A stretch of 64,000 nucleotides of DNA, taken from assembly GCF_009730915.1 (NCBI RefSeq), contig NC_052489.1:3809622-3873621 (forward strand), written 5' to 3'. Below, in pieces: positions 35,493 to 45,791 of the stretch; positions within the stretch are counted from its first letter, which is position 1; each line of letters starts with the position of its first letter. The stretch is from Dioscorea cayenensis subsp. rotundata. Taxonomy: Eukaryota; Streptophyta; Magnoliopsida; Dioscoreales; Dioscoreaceae. The translations under genes were made by a program, and so were the position numbers. The notes beneath the pieces were generated by a model, which saw only the letters and a list, made by a program, of their open reading frames with translations, did not search any database and was not told the origin of the DNA.

Positions 35493-37580
35493 CTATTCAC
35501 CAGTTCCGGCGATCTTCTTCTTTAAATCTTCGATATCATCAGCTAATTCTTTTCTGCTGGACTGAAAATTAGAGATATCTTGTCAGTAGAAGAAAATAAC
35601 TGATTAAACAATGTTTCCACCGAAGAACTATTCTTTAAAGCATGAAAAAATTTCAAAAAAAAATCATCATTTTTTCTTGCAAAGAAAGAAACAAATACCA
35701 ACAAAATATAATGATCTCACTAGCTATAAAGTATAAAAAAACTCAAACAAAGAAACAAATAAAGGCTGAACAAGATAAATCACTCATTAAATAAACTGCA
35801 TAACAAGCATGAAGCTGCACATTCATTTGTCAATGATCTAATTATAGTTACCTTGAATAATAGGTAGCGATAAACAAACCATCCTGTGTATCCAAGACCC
35901 ACCAACTCCATGATCTTTGGTAGCTGTTCACCAATAAGAAACCAGAAAAGAAATTAATATGTGTGTGCATATATATATATATATATATCCCTGTAAAAGA
36001 AATATTTAGCAGGAGGTAGAAAAATAATAGAAGTTGAATGATCACCAGCGGAACAGAGTTGATAGCACCAACAACAATAGAGGACAACCAAATAGCAACT
36101 ATTGCACCACCTCCGTAGATGAAAACAGCAGACTTGTTCTCGAGAGAATCCCACTGGAAACACCATATAATATGGCTAAACTTTACAGAGATTTTATAAA
36201 GAAATACAGTAAAAATTGGTTCCAATAAAGAACGATTTCCTTTACCTTCTGTTTCAAATCACCCAGCAGCTCATCACCTTGGATGGAGCTAGAAGACTCA
36301 TCCGAGGAAGCTCTTATCTTAAGGGATGAGAACCTGCGAGCGTCTGATGACAATATAAACAAATCAAAACATCACATAAATTGACAAACAAGACTTTCTT
36401 GGCAGAACAAACTGCATTTTTGATAGTTAAAATGCTTCATATGAATAACATAAACCTCATCCAACAATGTGCAAGGGAACACACTCAACATTTTGTTTTC
36501 ATGTCACCCAAAGAAATGGCCAAGAAAGAAGATGGGAATATTCCTGATTGTTAAGCTCCCAATATACACATTTTCATATCTAACAAATATATCGTATTTG
36601 ATCATGACATCATGATCGAATAATTACTTTACCATCAACATAACACTAAGAAAACTGTATTTTTTTGTATTTTTTTTCTTTTTTTGGTGAGACTTCCATA
36701 CTCTTATCACCTGCAATTACAACCACCTGTTGCCTCTACTACATTGGACCTCCCATTTCTCAAAGTCCACTGTCATTCATACATCAATGCAATAGAACAA
36801 AAGTGTTTTGGGGGAGAAAGAAAACAAACAAGTATCAGGTAAACAAAACTGACAATAGATACATGTGATAACTGATAATCATATGGAAGGGCGATATCTT
36901 GAGTGCTTACCAATAGCTAAGTAAGAGCGAATTATTTTTATATAATTTTTTTTATTTGCTATTTTAAGTGAAAGAATGACAAAACAAACAGCACAGATAG
37001 CATAGTTTCATCCAACTTAGTTAACACTGGAATGAACTCAGATTAATATATCAATAACAAATACATGAATCTATATATATATATATATATATGAAAATCA
37101 GAGTAAATTTTATCAGAACATTCTCTTTTCTTTGTTCCCCCCTCTTTTCTAATGTCCAAATGCAATCAAAGGATGGAAATTGATGCAGCGAAAGCACAAA
37201 ACAAACAAACCAAAAAGAAAATTAACAAAAATTCTATAAAAAAAATCTATTTTCTTTGTTTTCCCCCTTTTTCAATCAAATTTATCCACACATTTCCTTG
37301 CCTTAACTTCTCCTACTAATTTTCTCAATCCAATCAAACAAAAGACAAACAAAAGCACTTCAAAACCCAGACACACCATCAAACAACAAGACAAATCCAA
37401 TAAACAAAACCCTAAAATCCAAATCAGAGAAAAGCCAATACCTGAGAGATTCACTCCGGAAAAAGCGATAGGACGGCGAGGGACAACGAAAGAAGGTGAT
37501 GGGTAGCGAGAAACGGAGAACACCGGAGATAGTCTGACGCCACCAAGGACGGCAGTAGCCGTGCACGCCGTCACCGCCAT
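35493..37580 (-). CDS. CURT1B: CURVATURE THYLAKOID 1 protein, CURT1B-like
   Basis: Minus-strand exons 37580-37442, 36343-36246, 36153-36046, 35923-35852 and 35561-35493 total 486 nt, 161 residues. Residues about 1-55 are a Ser/Arg/Pro-rich chloroplast transit peptide. The mature part has an acidic stretch (SSDESSSSIQGDELLGDLKQ), then WDSLENKSAVFIYGGGAIVA and IWLSSIVVGAINSVPL (first membrane segment), LPKIMELVGLGYTGWFVYRY (second), and the C-terminal amphipathic helix KELADDIEDLKKKIAGTGE. CURT1 proteins oligomerise at grana margins and bend the thylakoid membrane. The WDSLENKS and GYTGWFVYRYLLF motifs are close to CURT1B; that subtype is a judgement from similarity. A G-box lies about 160 bases upstream of the start. 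Confidence 0.94.
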
Positions 37581-37635
37581 GAAACCCCACGCGAGCTTTC
37601 TCTCTCGTTCTCTCTGGCTCTCTCGTGGCCGGTGT

Positions 37636-37745
37636 TGACCTCTCTCTCTCTCTCTCTTTCTCTCACTCGTTCTCTGGCGCTTTGATTAGTTTCGGATGTG
37701 GACTAGGTGGTCAAGAGAAGCTCTTATCATACACATTGACACGTG
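37636..37745 (-). promoter_or_regulatory. CURT1B-like promoter: CT-rich leader and G-box
   Basis: CACGTG at 37740-37745 within GACACGTGGCAG is a canonical G-box, bound by bZIP and bHLH light regulators such as HY5 and PIFs. A CCAAT box (read as ATTGG) is near 37765. Between the G-box and the start codon is a (TC)n run at about 37639-37668, GA-rich in the sense of the gene. Position and light-related product make a regulatory role plausible; this is inference. Confidence 0.5.
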
Positions 37746-38022
37746 GCAGCTAAGGACGGCTCTGATTGGATGTGAGCCTATCCTCAGAATCTAGTGGAGT
37801 GCCTTTCCCTTTTGTTTTAGGCCTTTGCTTTTTCTACCTTCCTTCCTAAATATCCATTGAAATATTCATTTTATTTATTTATTTACTTTTATATAAAAGA
37901 ATTCGACATGATTGACCAATTTTCCAAATAAAATAAAATAAATATATAATAAATAATAAGTTTTTTTTCATAAAATTTCTCAAAAATCCCTCAAAGGTTT
38001 TTAGTTTTGGAGTAGTTTTTAT

Positions 38023-38699
38023 CACTGATTTAAAAACCAGACCGGACCAGCCAGTTCAACCAATTCAACAAGTAATTGCCCGGTAAACCGGTGCGATTAG
38101 TCATATAAAACGCTAAATAACTGGACCGGCTAGTTCAACTGGTTCAACTGGTGAACCAATGAATCGGTTGGACCAGACCGACTAATTTATTAATTTAAAT
38201 TATTTAATTAGTTTATTTATTTTATAATTAAAAACTTAAATAAAGTTAATAAACTCATTAACTCAGTCCAAATTAGTAGTAGAGTGTATACTTGTATTTT
38301 ATTTTATTCCTCATTTTTTATTGTTGTTGTTGTTGTTGTTGTTGTTGGATACTTGTATACTTGTATTTTATTTAATTCTTTATTTTTTAATATTTGTTGT
38401 ATAGTTGTATCCTTGTATATTTGTATTTTGAAAATTTTAATTTTATGTAAAGTTGAGACTTTGTGACCTTATAAAGGTAATTTAACTCTGCAATATGTAA
38501 TTTTGTATTTTTTTTATTATTTTTTCCTTATTTTTGAAATTATCTTTTTACTTATTTTTTAATATTTTTAATATTTTAAATATTTATTTATTTGAAAAAA
38601 TTAAATCAGGTTGAACCGACTGGTTCAACCGGTTCAACCGGTTGGACCAGAATCGGTTGCCTAACCGGGTCAATAACCGGTCCGGTTATTAAAATATTG
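38023..38699. mobile_element. hAT-type MITE, 677 bp, 8-bp target duplication
   Basis: The left end CACTGATTTAAAAACC AGACCGG and the right end, in reverse complement CAATATTTTAATAACCGGACC, are imperfect inverted repeats beginning with CA. They are followed inward by GGTTCAACCGGTTCAACC-type subterminal repeats on both sides. GTTTTTAT flanks both ends (38015-38022 and 38700-38707), a perfect 8-bp duplication diagnostic of hAT insertion. The interior is AT-rich with a (TTG)n tract near 38319-38346 and encodes no transposase. Confidence 0.85.
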
Positions 38700-38829
38700 G
38701 TTTTTATAGATTTTTTTCATGTAAACTTTTGACTTCAATTTTTTAAAAATTCTAAAAACACCTCTATTGTTGATGGCTAATGAGTGCATGCCCATATAAA
38801 CATTTTATATATACCCTATTTGCATAATT

Positions 38830-40261
38830 AACTTGTTTTTTAGCATGTAATTGTGTGTAATTCAATACTATTTTGGGTATTTGTGTTTAATTGTGGAGGC
38901 AAATAGGTGTTGGGGGCAAGAGAATGAGATTTGAAATGAATACGACGCAAAATGAGCTCAACCGCATTGTAGCACAGGAAGCACGGTCAGAAAGCACGCC
39001 CATGCTTCAGCCTCTACAAATCACATGATTTAGTTGAATTTTTCATCTAAAGAGAAGCACGGTTTCAAGGGCCAGAGCACGGCCATGCATAGGGAAGCAC
39101 GGTCGAGAGCATGCCTGTGTTTCCACCCAGTGCCGATTATAGGAGTTTTCACAAGACAAGAAACACTAGAGCAAGGCTCTGAGCATCGTCATGCTTATGG
39201 AAGCACGCACGTGCTTTCACCCATGCAGATTATAGGTTCTCTATTCTTCGTGCCCAAAACATATCCCAAGACATCCCATAAAGAGCATGGTAAAGAGTAC
39301 GCTCGTACTTCTATCGAGAACAGCTTTTTTAAGCCCAAAGTTAGGGTTTCGAAAAGGGAGGCTATTCTTATTCTTCTGGATGGTGGCTACGACTTCTCCA
39401 TCGAGCAATTGGAGGTAGATCAAGGATGAATGAACACTAAGGGAGTGGAGTGAAGTCAGTGTCAACTTCATTGGGCATTTAATGACGAGATTTGGGAAGC
39501 AAGAAGAGAGTTCATAGATTCTTCTTTGTTTACTTGCTTATATCTTTACTTGTTTTGTAAGACCATGAAGGGTTAATAGTCATTTGGTGCCCCAGGATAT
39601 GAACCTTGACTTATAATGCTTTGATCTCCTAATGTTTTGACTATGCTATTTTCTTGTGATTCCTTCTATGTTTTATCCTGTAATGCAAAACTTCGATGTG
39701 TATGATTGTCCTAGTTGTAGTTACAAAACTCGATGTGTAGGTTGTCATAGTTGCATTGGCAAAACTTGATGTGTATTTTTGCCATAGTTGTAATTGCAAA
39801 ACTCAATATACATGTTTGCCATAGTTGTATCTTGGGCAGCTAGGTGATGATTGAGAAATCCATCTGGTTAGAGCACACATAGGAGAAAGGGGTCGAGTGC
39901 GTGCCTAGAGATAAGGCTTATGGTGTCGAATCCTTCCATTTAGGGTTTTCCCCTTGGTCAAAGAAGACGTACTGGATAGTTAAAATAAGAGTCATTGCAT
40001 TTGTCGAGGGGAGTAGTCTTGGGTGCTGCTCTTCCGATCAAATTTTCACCCAATTTCTAGTCTCTATCTAATTCTTTCCTCTTTTTTGTTATTTTAGTTT
40101 CTTAGTTAGAGTTTCACAAACCTTTCGTTTCAGTTAGATAGTAGAAAATCAATGAGTAATTAGAGATTTTCAATCCCTATGGATTTGACTACCAGATGCA
40201 CTTGGGTACAATATACTACTTCCTACAATTCATACACTTGCAGATACGCAAGGGGCGTATC
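38830..40261 (+). mobile_element. LTR-retrotransposon-derived segment (LTR-like)
   Basis: Long, mostly non-coding and less AT-rich than its surroundings. AGCACGG and CATGC blocks recur between about 38970 and 39310. The right end, with GATTTTCAATCCCTATGGAT then a TACACTTGCAGATACGC-type tail and GGGGCGTATCA at 40261, is typical text from plant Ty3/gypsy LTR ends. The left limit is uncertain. The open frame at 39034-39429 just follows the repeated blocks and has no recognisable domain. Confidence 0.5.
39686..39833 (+). repeat. Four-copy minisatellite, ~37-bp unit
   Basis: CAAAACT(T)CGATGTGTA-like units begin at 39686, 39724, 39760 and 39797, each followed by TG(C)CATAGTTG-like text. Spacings are 38, 36 and 37. 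The units are diverged and adjoin one another with no spacers, so this is a tandem repeat, not a CRISPR-type array. Confidence 0.75.
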
Positions 40262-41210
40262 AATGACACTGTCATCGGTAAGGGGGTGAGCTCACCCTCT
40301 CTGATAGGTTCCAACTTGGTGAAGAAGAAGGAGATCTAAATGATGGCCCGGTCTTCACGACGTATGATCTAGGTTGAGGGATAACTAGCTACGAACAGCC
40401 GGGGATAGATGCGACCGATACGTTGATGAGAGACGATCCGAAGCTTCAAGAACTCTGACCCGCTGTCCGAACAATCACAAAACCACAAACCAAAAACTAA
40501 TTTACACAAAACACCCAGAAGCATAGAGCACGAATTAGTAGAAAACCGAAACTTTCCTCTCGCGAATCAGGGAGAACTCACAAGAACAATGGTAGTAAGA
40601 CAACTCTTATTTCGTGAATAATAATCAAAGTTCTATCTTTCAAAAGAGAAGGTACAAGGCTATTTATAGCCGACATAAACTTGGGATACAAGAAAACTAT
40701 CTTATTAAAATTATATATGAAATCAATCTAAAAATAGAAAATGAAAATTTTCTAGGAAAACAATCTAAAAATAGGAAAATAAAATTAGCTAGAGAATCAA
40801 TCTAAATATGGGAATAGTATCCCGTGGGTAATATAGCACGTGAAGATGGCAGGCGAATTTCTCCACTCTTAATCTTGGAATGTTTGATTTCCTGATTGAT
40901 TTGGATTTGATTTTTTTTTTCTTTCAGAAATTGGGTTGGTTTAGGAAAGAGATATTTTGGGCTGATTTGTCATAAAAGGAAACCACATTTCCCTTTGTTT
41001 GTGTGGGGCCAGCGAAGATAGGCACAGTTTTCTTCTTGGACGTGCATGTGAGTGTGAGGCCCACATGTGGCGTAGCTACAAATGTTTCTCTCTTACTATC
41101 CTCTTGTTTGACTAAGTCTGGAATTATGTCCTCACTTCTGGTACACCTAAGTACAATTAAGGTAGAAAAAATTGGAAACACCACCATATCAATATAATTT
41201 AAAAAATAAG
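40262..41210 (-). mobile_element. LTR-like segment in reverse orientation
   Basis: Reading leftwards, GGCTATAAATAGCC (40660-40673) is a strong TATA-type box. It is followed downstream by a CTCTTTTGAAAGATAGAAC leader-like stretch and a polymorphic GTTCTTGTGAGTTCTCCC block, the arrangement seen in U3-R regions of plant LTRs. A coding remnant of a retrotransposon lies just upstream in this orientation (41215-41640), so this may be its 3' LTR. No terminal duplication or TG..CA pair could be fixed. Confidence 0.4.
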
Positions 41211-41214
41211 CTTA

Positions 41215-41640
41215 ACTTAGCGTTCATCTGGTTTTGGATTTGTTTAGCACGAGTTCGTGTAATTAGTCCTTGATATGCTTTCTCTTCTATACCAGCTAAA
41301 GTATTACTATTTATAGGTGGTGTAGTTGGCATAGGAGTGATGTCCTCATCACTCTCTGACCCTGCTACTTTCGGGCATACGCAGGCATGAACAGGAGCAA
41401 ACTCACCCCCACTTCAGCATGTCTGCAATTGACATGAATAGGGTGAGCTCAACCCGACTCATACACACCTAGGCTTGAATGTGAGGGATGAACTCGGCTC
41501 TTACAACACTTGCTAGTTGGGGCCACTGCATCGACTCACTTGCACTTGACATAAATAAGGGGAACTCGTCCCCCTCTCTAATGTGCCTACCCTGAGGCTC
41601 TTCTGAGTTCAAATCAGTACTAGTTCTACTATTGTCTATT
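41215..41640 (-). pseudogene. Retrotransposon polyprotein-tail remnant
   Basis: Reading leftwards from about 41340, one frame encodes NSNTLAGIEEKAYQGLITRT then RAKQIQNQMNAK. The (G)(P/L)ITR(S/T)RAKQ motif recurs in short Ty3/gypsy-type retrotransposon proteins of plants. The region 41350-41640 contains several GGTGAGCTC- and GAACTCG-type repeats with interrupted frames. No reverse transcriptase, integrase or protease is present. The assignment rests on this one motif. Confidence 0.4.
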
Positions 41641-41799
41641 GGTGCAAGTGCCAGTAAGTAATGTTATGAACATACATACATACATACATACATACATGCA
41701 TATATATATATATATATATGTTAATCTAATTTCTTCCAGTAGATAATTAAAAATACGAAGAAAAAAAATTACTTATTTAGGTATTTATTATTTTGCAAG

Positions 41800-42090
41800 A
41801 GGCTATGGAACCCTTGAAGAGCTTTTTGAAGTGATTAGTTGGGCACAATTGGGCATACATAACAAACCCGTAATTTGAACTCAATGCTCTATATACACAA
41901 TTGAAATTATAAAAAAGAAAATAACTAACTTATACTTTGTTTCAGATTGGATTGCTGAATGTTGACGGATACTATAACTCGCTTCTTTCATTCATCGATC
42001 AGGTTCTAGAAGAAGGTTTTATCAACCCAAATGTACGGCATATTATCATCTCTGCTTCGAATGCAAAAGGAAGTTATTGAGAAACTCGAA
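41800..42090 (+). pseudogene. Captured LOG gene fragment (cytokinin phosphoribohydrolase)
   Basis: Segment 41800-41869 encodes [20 protein letters not shown] then NKP, which includes the PGGxGTxxE active-site region of LOG (cytokinin riboside 5'-monophosphate phosphoribohydrolase) without its first PG. A GT..AG intron (41870-41945) follows, then 41946-42090 encodes [20 protein letters not shown] then [20 protein letters not shown]. One extra base near 42070 shifts the frame; the expected EVIEKLE end lies in the neighbouring frame, followed by a donor-like GTAATA. The upstream exons with the substrate-binding lysine region and the last exon are missing. Retention of the intron means capture from genomic DNA. 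A Helitron-type 3' end 750 bases downstream suggests the carrier. Confidence 0.85.
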
Positions 42091-42812
42091 GTAATATTTA
42101 ATAATTTTTAAAGTTAAATTACTCAATGTTCTATCTCAACCATTATTGGTGATTTTCTTGGATTGGATTGTGATTATAAGAATACTCCCCATGTCATGAA
42201 GAAATTGCAGCAAAACTAAATTGAGAGTTTGAGCACCTTAGATAATGCTAGATCAGTGGCCTCTCTACTCAGAAAGAAAGATATGAAGAACAACATTATG
42301 AATGGTTTCTGGCCTAACTAGATGATGAAGAAGAAGAAGACCATTGACAACATTGTCTCAAATAATTACTTCATCTTATGTAAGATCAAAATCATATATA
42401 TATATATATATATACAAGATTTTGAAGCTATATATATATATATATATAAACTCAGCTTTTCTACCACGTTAATAAAAAAATATAATTTAAAAAAAATCAA
42501 AATACTAAATTAAATACAAATAACCCTTCACTTAAGCAAGATGCAAGCAGAAAAGAAATGAAACCCTATTCTAATTCTTTAACATAATAATAAATATTAT
42601 TAAATATGTAGATTATATATTTTTACCAAATTATTTATTATGTACTCTTTATAATACAATTTACTAATAAATTTAATATTTTTTTTTCAAATATAAAGAC
42701 AAACTATTTCTAATAAAAAAAAATTACTTATAAATATAAAATAATAATAATAATAAATAATATATATCATTTACAGGGCATTGTAAAGCCAAACTTACTT
42801 AACATATACAAA
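42091..42812. other. Interior of Helitron-like copy 2
   Basis: AT-rich. A broken plus-strand reading frame (about 42130-42330) gives short pieces such as DFLGLDCDYKNTPHVMKKLQ and ARSVASLLRKKDMKNNIMNG separated by stops; this looks like another captured gene fragment but I do not recognise it. (TA)n runs are at about 42394-42413 and 42430-42448. Confidence 0.4.
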
Positions 42813-42843
42813 CTCGCAGCATAAGCACGGACCTCTACCCTAA
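42813..42843 (+). mobile_element. Helitron-type 3' terminus, copy 2
   Basis: CTCGCAGCATAAGCACGGA (42813-42831) aligns base for base with the copy-1 hairpin, with substitutions that weaken the stem. It is followed by CCTCTACC and CTAA at 42840-42843, then T, satisfying the CTRR-T rule. The similar text about 150-180 bases upstream in both copies shows they belong to one family. Confidence 0.6.
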
Positions 42844-42945
42844 TATTAATTATATCAATTGAATTCATATTTAAAAGTAAATGATTTTAAAAAAAATTAG
42901 GGATATAAAAAATAGGAATTTTTTTTTAATTAATTATGTAATTTC

Positions 42946-43142
42946 AGTCTTTTTAGCCCTTCTAATATTTTTAGGTACAATTAAGTCCTCATATTTGATC
43001 ATTCGAGTCCACTCTAATATTTTTAGGTATAATTAAGTCCTTATAATTTACACTTACTCATCCACACTACGGACTCGAATGACCAATTTGACTAAATATG
43101 AGGACTTAATTGTACCTAAAAATATTACAAGGACTAAAAAGG
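42946..43142. mobile_element. Foldback/MITE-like element upstream of ACD11-like gene
   Basis: The left arm runs from GTCTTTTTAGCCCTTCTAAT through GGTACAATTAAGTCCTCATA and ends near CATTCGAGTCC (43009). The right arm (43071-43142) is its near-perfect reverse complement, from GGACTCGAATGACC to ACAAGGACTAAAAAGG. The left side carries an additional direct copy of CTAATATTTTTAGGTA(C/T)AATTAAGTCC. About 200 bp, non-coding, ending roughly 240 bases before the start codon of the next gene. No target duplication was fixed. Confidence 0.75.
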
Positions 43143-43381
43143 TATAAAGTACACAATTATATGAATATGTACAATAATTAAACCTTTAATTAAAGGATTA
43201 TTATATGGTACTTTTATATTTTAAATAAATATATAAATAAACAAGGACTAATTTGAAAAGCAAATATAACTAATGGGTCGCCGTTGCCTGCTCACGACCT
43301 CACTCTTCTCCATGCGAATCCCTTCGCTCGCGCGCCCTCTTCCAATGACTCCTCCATTGGACCTCTCCTTCCACGATCGCC

Positions 43382-45791
43382 ATGGCCGAGGAGGAGGACG
43401 AGCTAGTGAAGCCCAAGCCCTCGTTGCCCTACTTCAAGGACGCACCCTGTTCAGGGACGTCCCTCGCTACCCTTGCCGAGGGCTTTGAGGATCTTGCTAG
43501 GAAGCTTGAGAGCGGAGATGATGATCTCCGATTAGATGCCTTTTCTTATGCTTGTTCTCTTGTCTCCGTATTGTTTGGATGCCTTGGCATTGCGTTCAAG
43601 TTTGCTGAGATTGAGTATGTTTCCAAGGTTGGTTTGAATCCCTTTTGTTCTCCATTGAATTTTGTCATTTTTGAATTTCTTAGATGGGGATTTGGAGCCT
43701 AACGTGTGTGTGTGTGTGTGTGTGTGAATGAGTGATGAATTCTGATAGTTTTGAATCTAGTGGAGTTTCATGAATCCTTGGTTCTTCGAAAGATGAGAAT
43801 TTGGCTGGGAGGGATGATGATTTTTATAATGTGAAACTGATGAAGTCTGATAATTTTGAATATCGGGGTTTTGGATGAATCCTTGGTGTTGCGAAAGATG
43901 AGAATTTGGAAGTGAGTGATGATGATTTTTTGTGTGTGAATGACGAATTTTGACAATTTTGAATCCTGGGTTGTTTTTATAAATCATTGTTTTTGTGAAA
44001 AATAAGAATTTGGCATGAATGATGATAATCTTGTATGTATGTTTGTGAGAGCACATGTTTGAAAGTCATAATTAATGATGGAGAAGTAGACAAAGAAAAG
44101 GTGAAAAAGGAGCTTCATCTTTAGTTAGTGCTGTGGGTTCATTTAATTATTGAAACGTTTATCATCCTACGCATAATAAGAGCTTATTTACGTCAAATTC
44201 TTTTGTGAACAATCTACAAGATTTGATATTTTTGCTTTTCCATTGCAATGAATTTATGTAGGTGGATGAACTTTATGAAGCTTCAAAGACATATGATACT
44301 TTAAAGAATGTGTTGGACTATGATGTTGAGCAAGATACTGTTAAAAAGCCAGGTAGCCATTCACGCCATCTGCGTCGAGTGAGATTGGGTCTTGACCTTA
44401 TCAAAGCTTTATTCAAGCAGTTTTTATTGTCCAAGTAAGTTGAGCATTGTTACACTGATGCTCTCCCTATGTTTATCAGCTTCTTACTGTCTGTTTATCT
44501 CTTGGAGATTCCACCAAATCTTGGTTATTAAGATTAAGAGTCATGAAATGGTTTTTTGGTAGGTGAAAGTTGATTTCTTTTTCCTTTTTCCTAATTAGTT
44601 ATGTGGTTTTCTAATATGGCTTTTCCCTGATATACCTTAATTAGTCTAAGGCAGCTTAAACTTGGTAATTAATATGTTTGATCATTATAATGATCATCCA
44701 ATTCTCTAGGTTTATTTTACAGAGCAAGAGTCACTGGCAGAATATGGCATGTTACATCTTTTAATGAACCAGAAGTTCTTAAAATTCCTTTGCATAATTC
44801 TGTTGCGCTTGTAAAATTATATAACTTAAAATCATTCACTCTTGTTGTTTGTTTTGGTGATCTTATTCAATCTTTTTCATGCGTTTCAGTGATAACTCCC
44901 TAAGAGAAGCTGCTTCAACTGCTTATGCACAAACTTGTGCTCCATTCCACCCCTGGGCAGTCAGGAAGGCTGTTGGTGCTGGGATGTATGCTCTTCCGAC
45001 AAGAGAACAACTGATGTTGAATTTGAATGAAACTGGTAAGTTAATCATGTATATTTATAATATTTTTTGCATTTAATAGCTCCTGGATTAATGAACAATC
45101 TGTTAGTCATGTAATGCAGCTGTCTTTTTCATTTTTAACCTTGTGTACTTCTTATCTGTCGTGCTTTTACATAGTTATATCGTAAGGAAATTATGGAATA
45201 CAATATTAATGATAAAGTTAATATTTATATGCACATGTTAGAACTTTGACAGTGCAAGAGTCAGTTTGGATCACTTCTCTCTTGTTATGCTCAGTGCTTC
45301 AACTATAAACAAGTTCTTCTCACATTGTGACTGTGAATTTCTTCATGTCAACAATACAACGAGTTTGTATTATGTTTGTTTGCATACATGAGATGTATTC
45401 TCTGAACAATCCAAATGAAGAAATTCAATGTTGCATTTCCTTTTTTTCTGTTTCAGCTCAGAAAAACCATTTGTTTCATCTGAATCATTCTCTAGCACCC
45501 TACCATGATTCATGCATTGTTTTGTCGTATTTCTCTTTATGACATTGATCCATGAACCCCCTTAAAACAAAGTTGTCAAGTTTTCTCATTTAGATCACTT
45601 GTATTAATTTGTGCATTACAAACTCCATTTTACATGTCAATCAAGCGTTCTGGTTGGCCTAATTATCGGAAGTTGTTGTTGCAGATGATTCTATACAGAA
45701 AGAAATGACAAGATATATAATCGCGTCTAGCTCCATTATAGATTACATTGACAATCTTTATACTTCAAGGAACATATCTTTGGATTGGTAA
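43382..45791 (+). CDS. ACD11: ACD11-like glycolipid/ceramide-1-phosphate transfer protein
   Basis: Exons 43382-43627, 44262-44434, 44890-45035 and 45685-45791 total 672 nt, 223 residues. The whole protein is one GLTP fold. Signatures: DAFSYACSLVSVLFGCLGIA, FKFAEIEYVSKVDELYEAS, HSRHLRRVRLGLDLIKALF, APFHPWAVRKAVGAGMYALP and a C-terminus ending NISLDW as in ACD11. Head-group residues known from ACD11 align with D84, R117, R121 and H160 here. Arabidopsis ACD11 moves ceramide-1-phosphate between membranes and its loss causes runaway cell death. The start at 43382 is chosen because it opens the conserved frame; an earlier ATG at 43273 is in another frame and could act as an upstream ORF. Intron 1 contains a minisatellite. 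Confidence 0.93.
43734..44045 (+). repeat. Three-copy minisatellite in ACD11-like intron 1
   Basis: GA(T/C)GAA(T/G)T(C/T)TGA(T/C)A(G/A)TTTTGAAT-like units begin at 43734, 43839 and 43942 (period about 104). Each contains GAATCCTTGGTxTTxCGAAA and GATGAGAATTTGG-like text. The repetition explains the histidine-rich open frames seen on the opposite strand. A (GT)n run at 43704-43726 precedes it. Confidence 0.75.

Noticed and set aside
38284..38466. Valine-rich frame
   Set aside because: Reads through the (TTG)n tract inside the hAT MITE.
39686..39833. Regular repeats resembling a CRISPR array
   Set aside because: Units adjoin without unique spacers and the DNA is a plant nuclear genome.
40285..40320. 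Possible primer-binding site (minus strand CTATCAGAGAG)
   Set aside because: Resembles the tRNA-Met primer site only partly, and the neighbouring coding remnant lies on the wrong side for this to follow a 5' LTR.
43757..44056. Histidine-rich minus-strand frames
   Set aside because: Created by the three-copy minisatellite in intron 1 of the ACD11-like gene.
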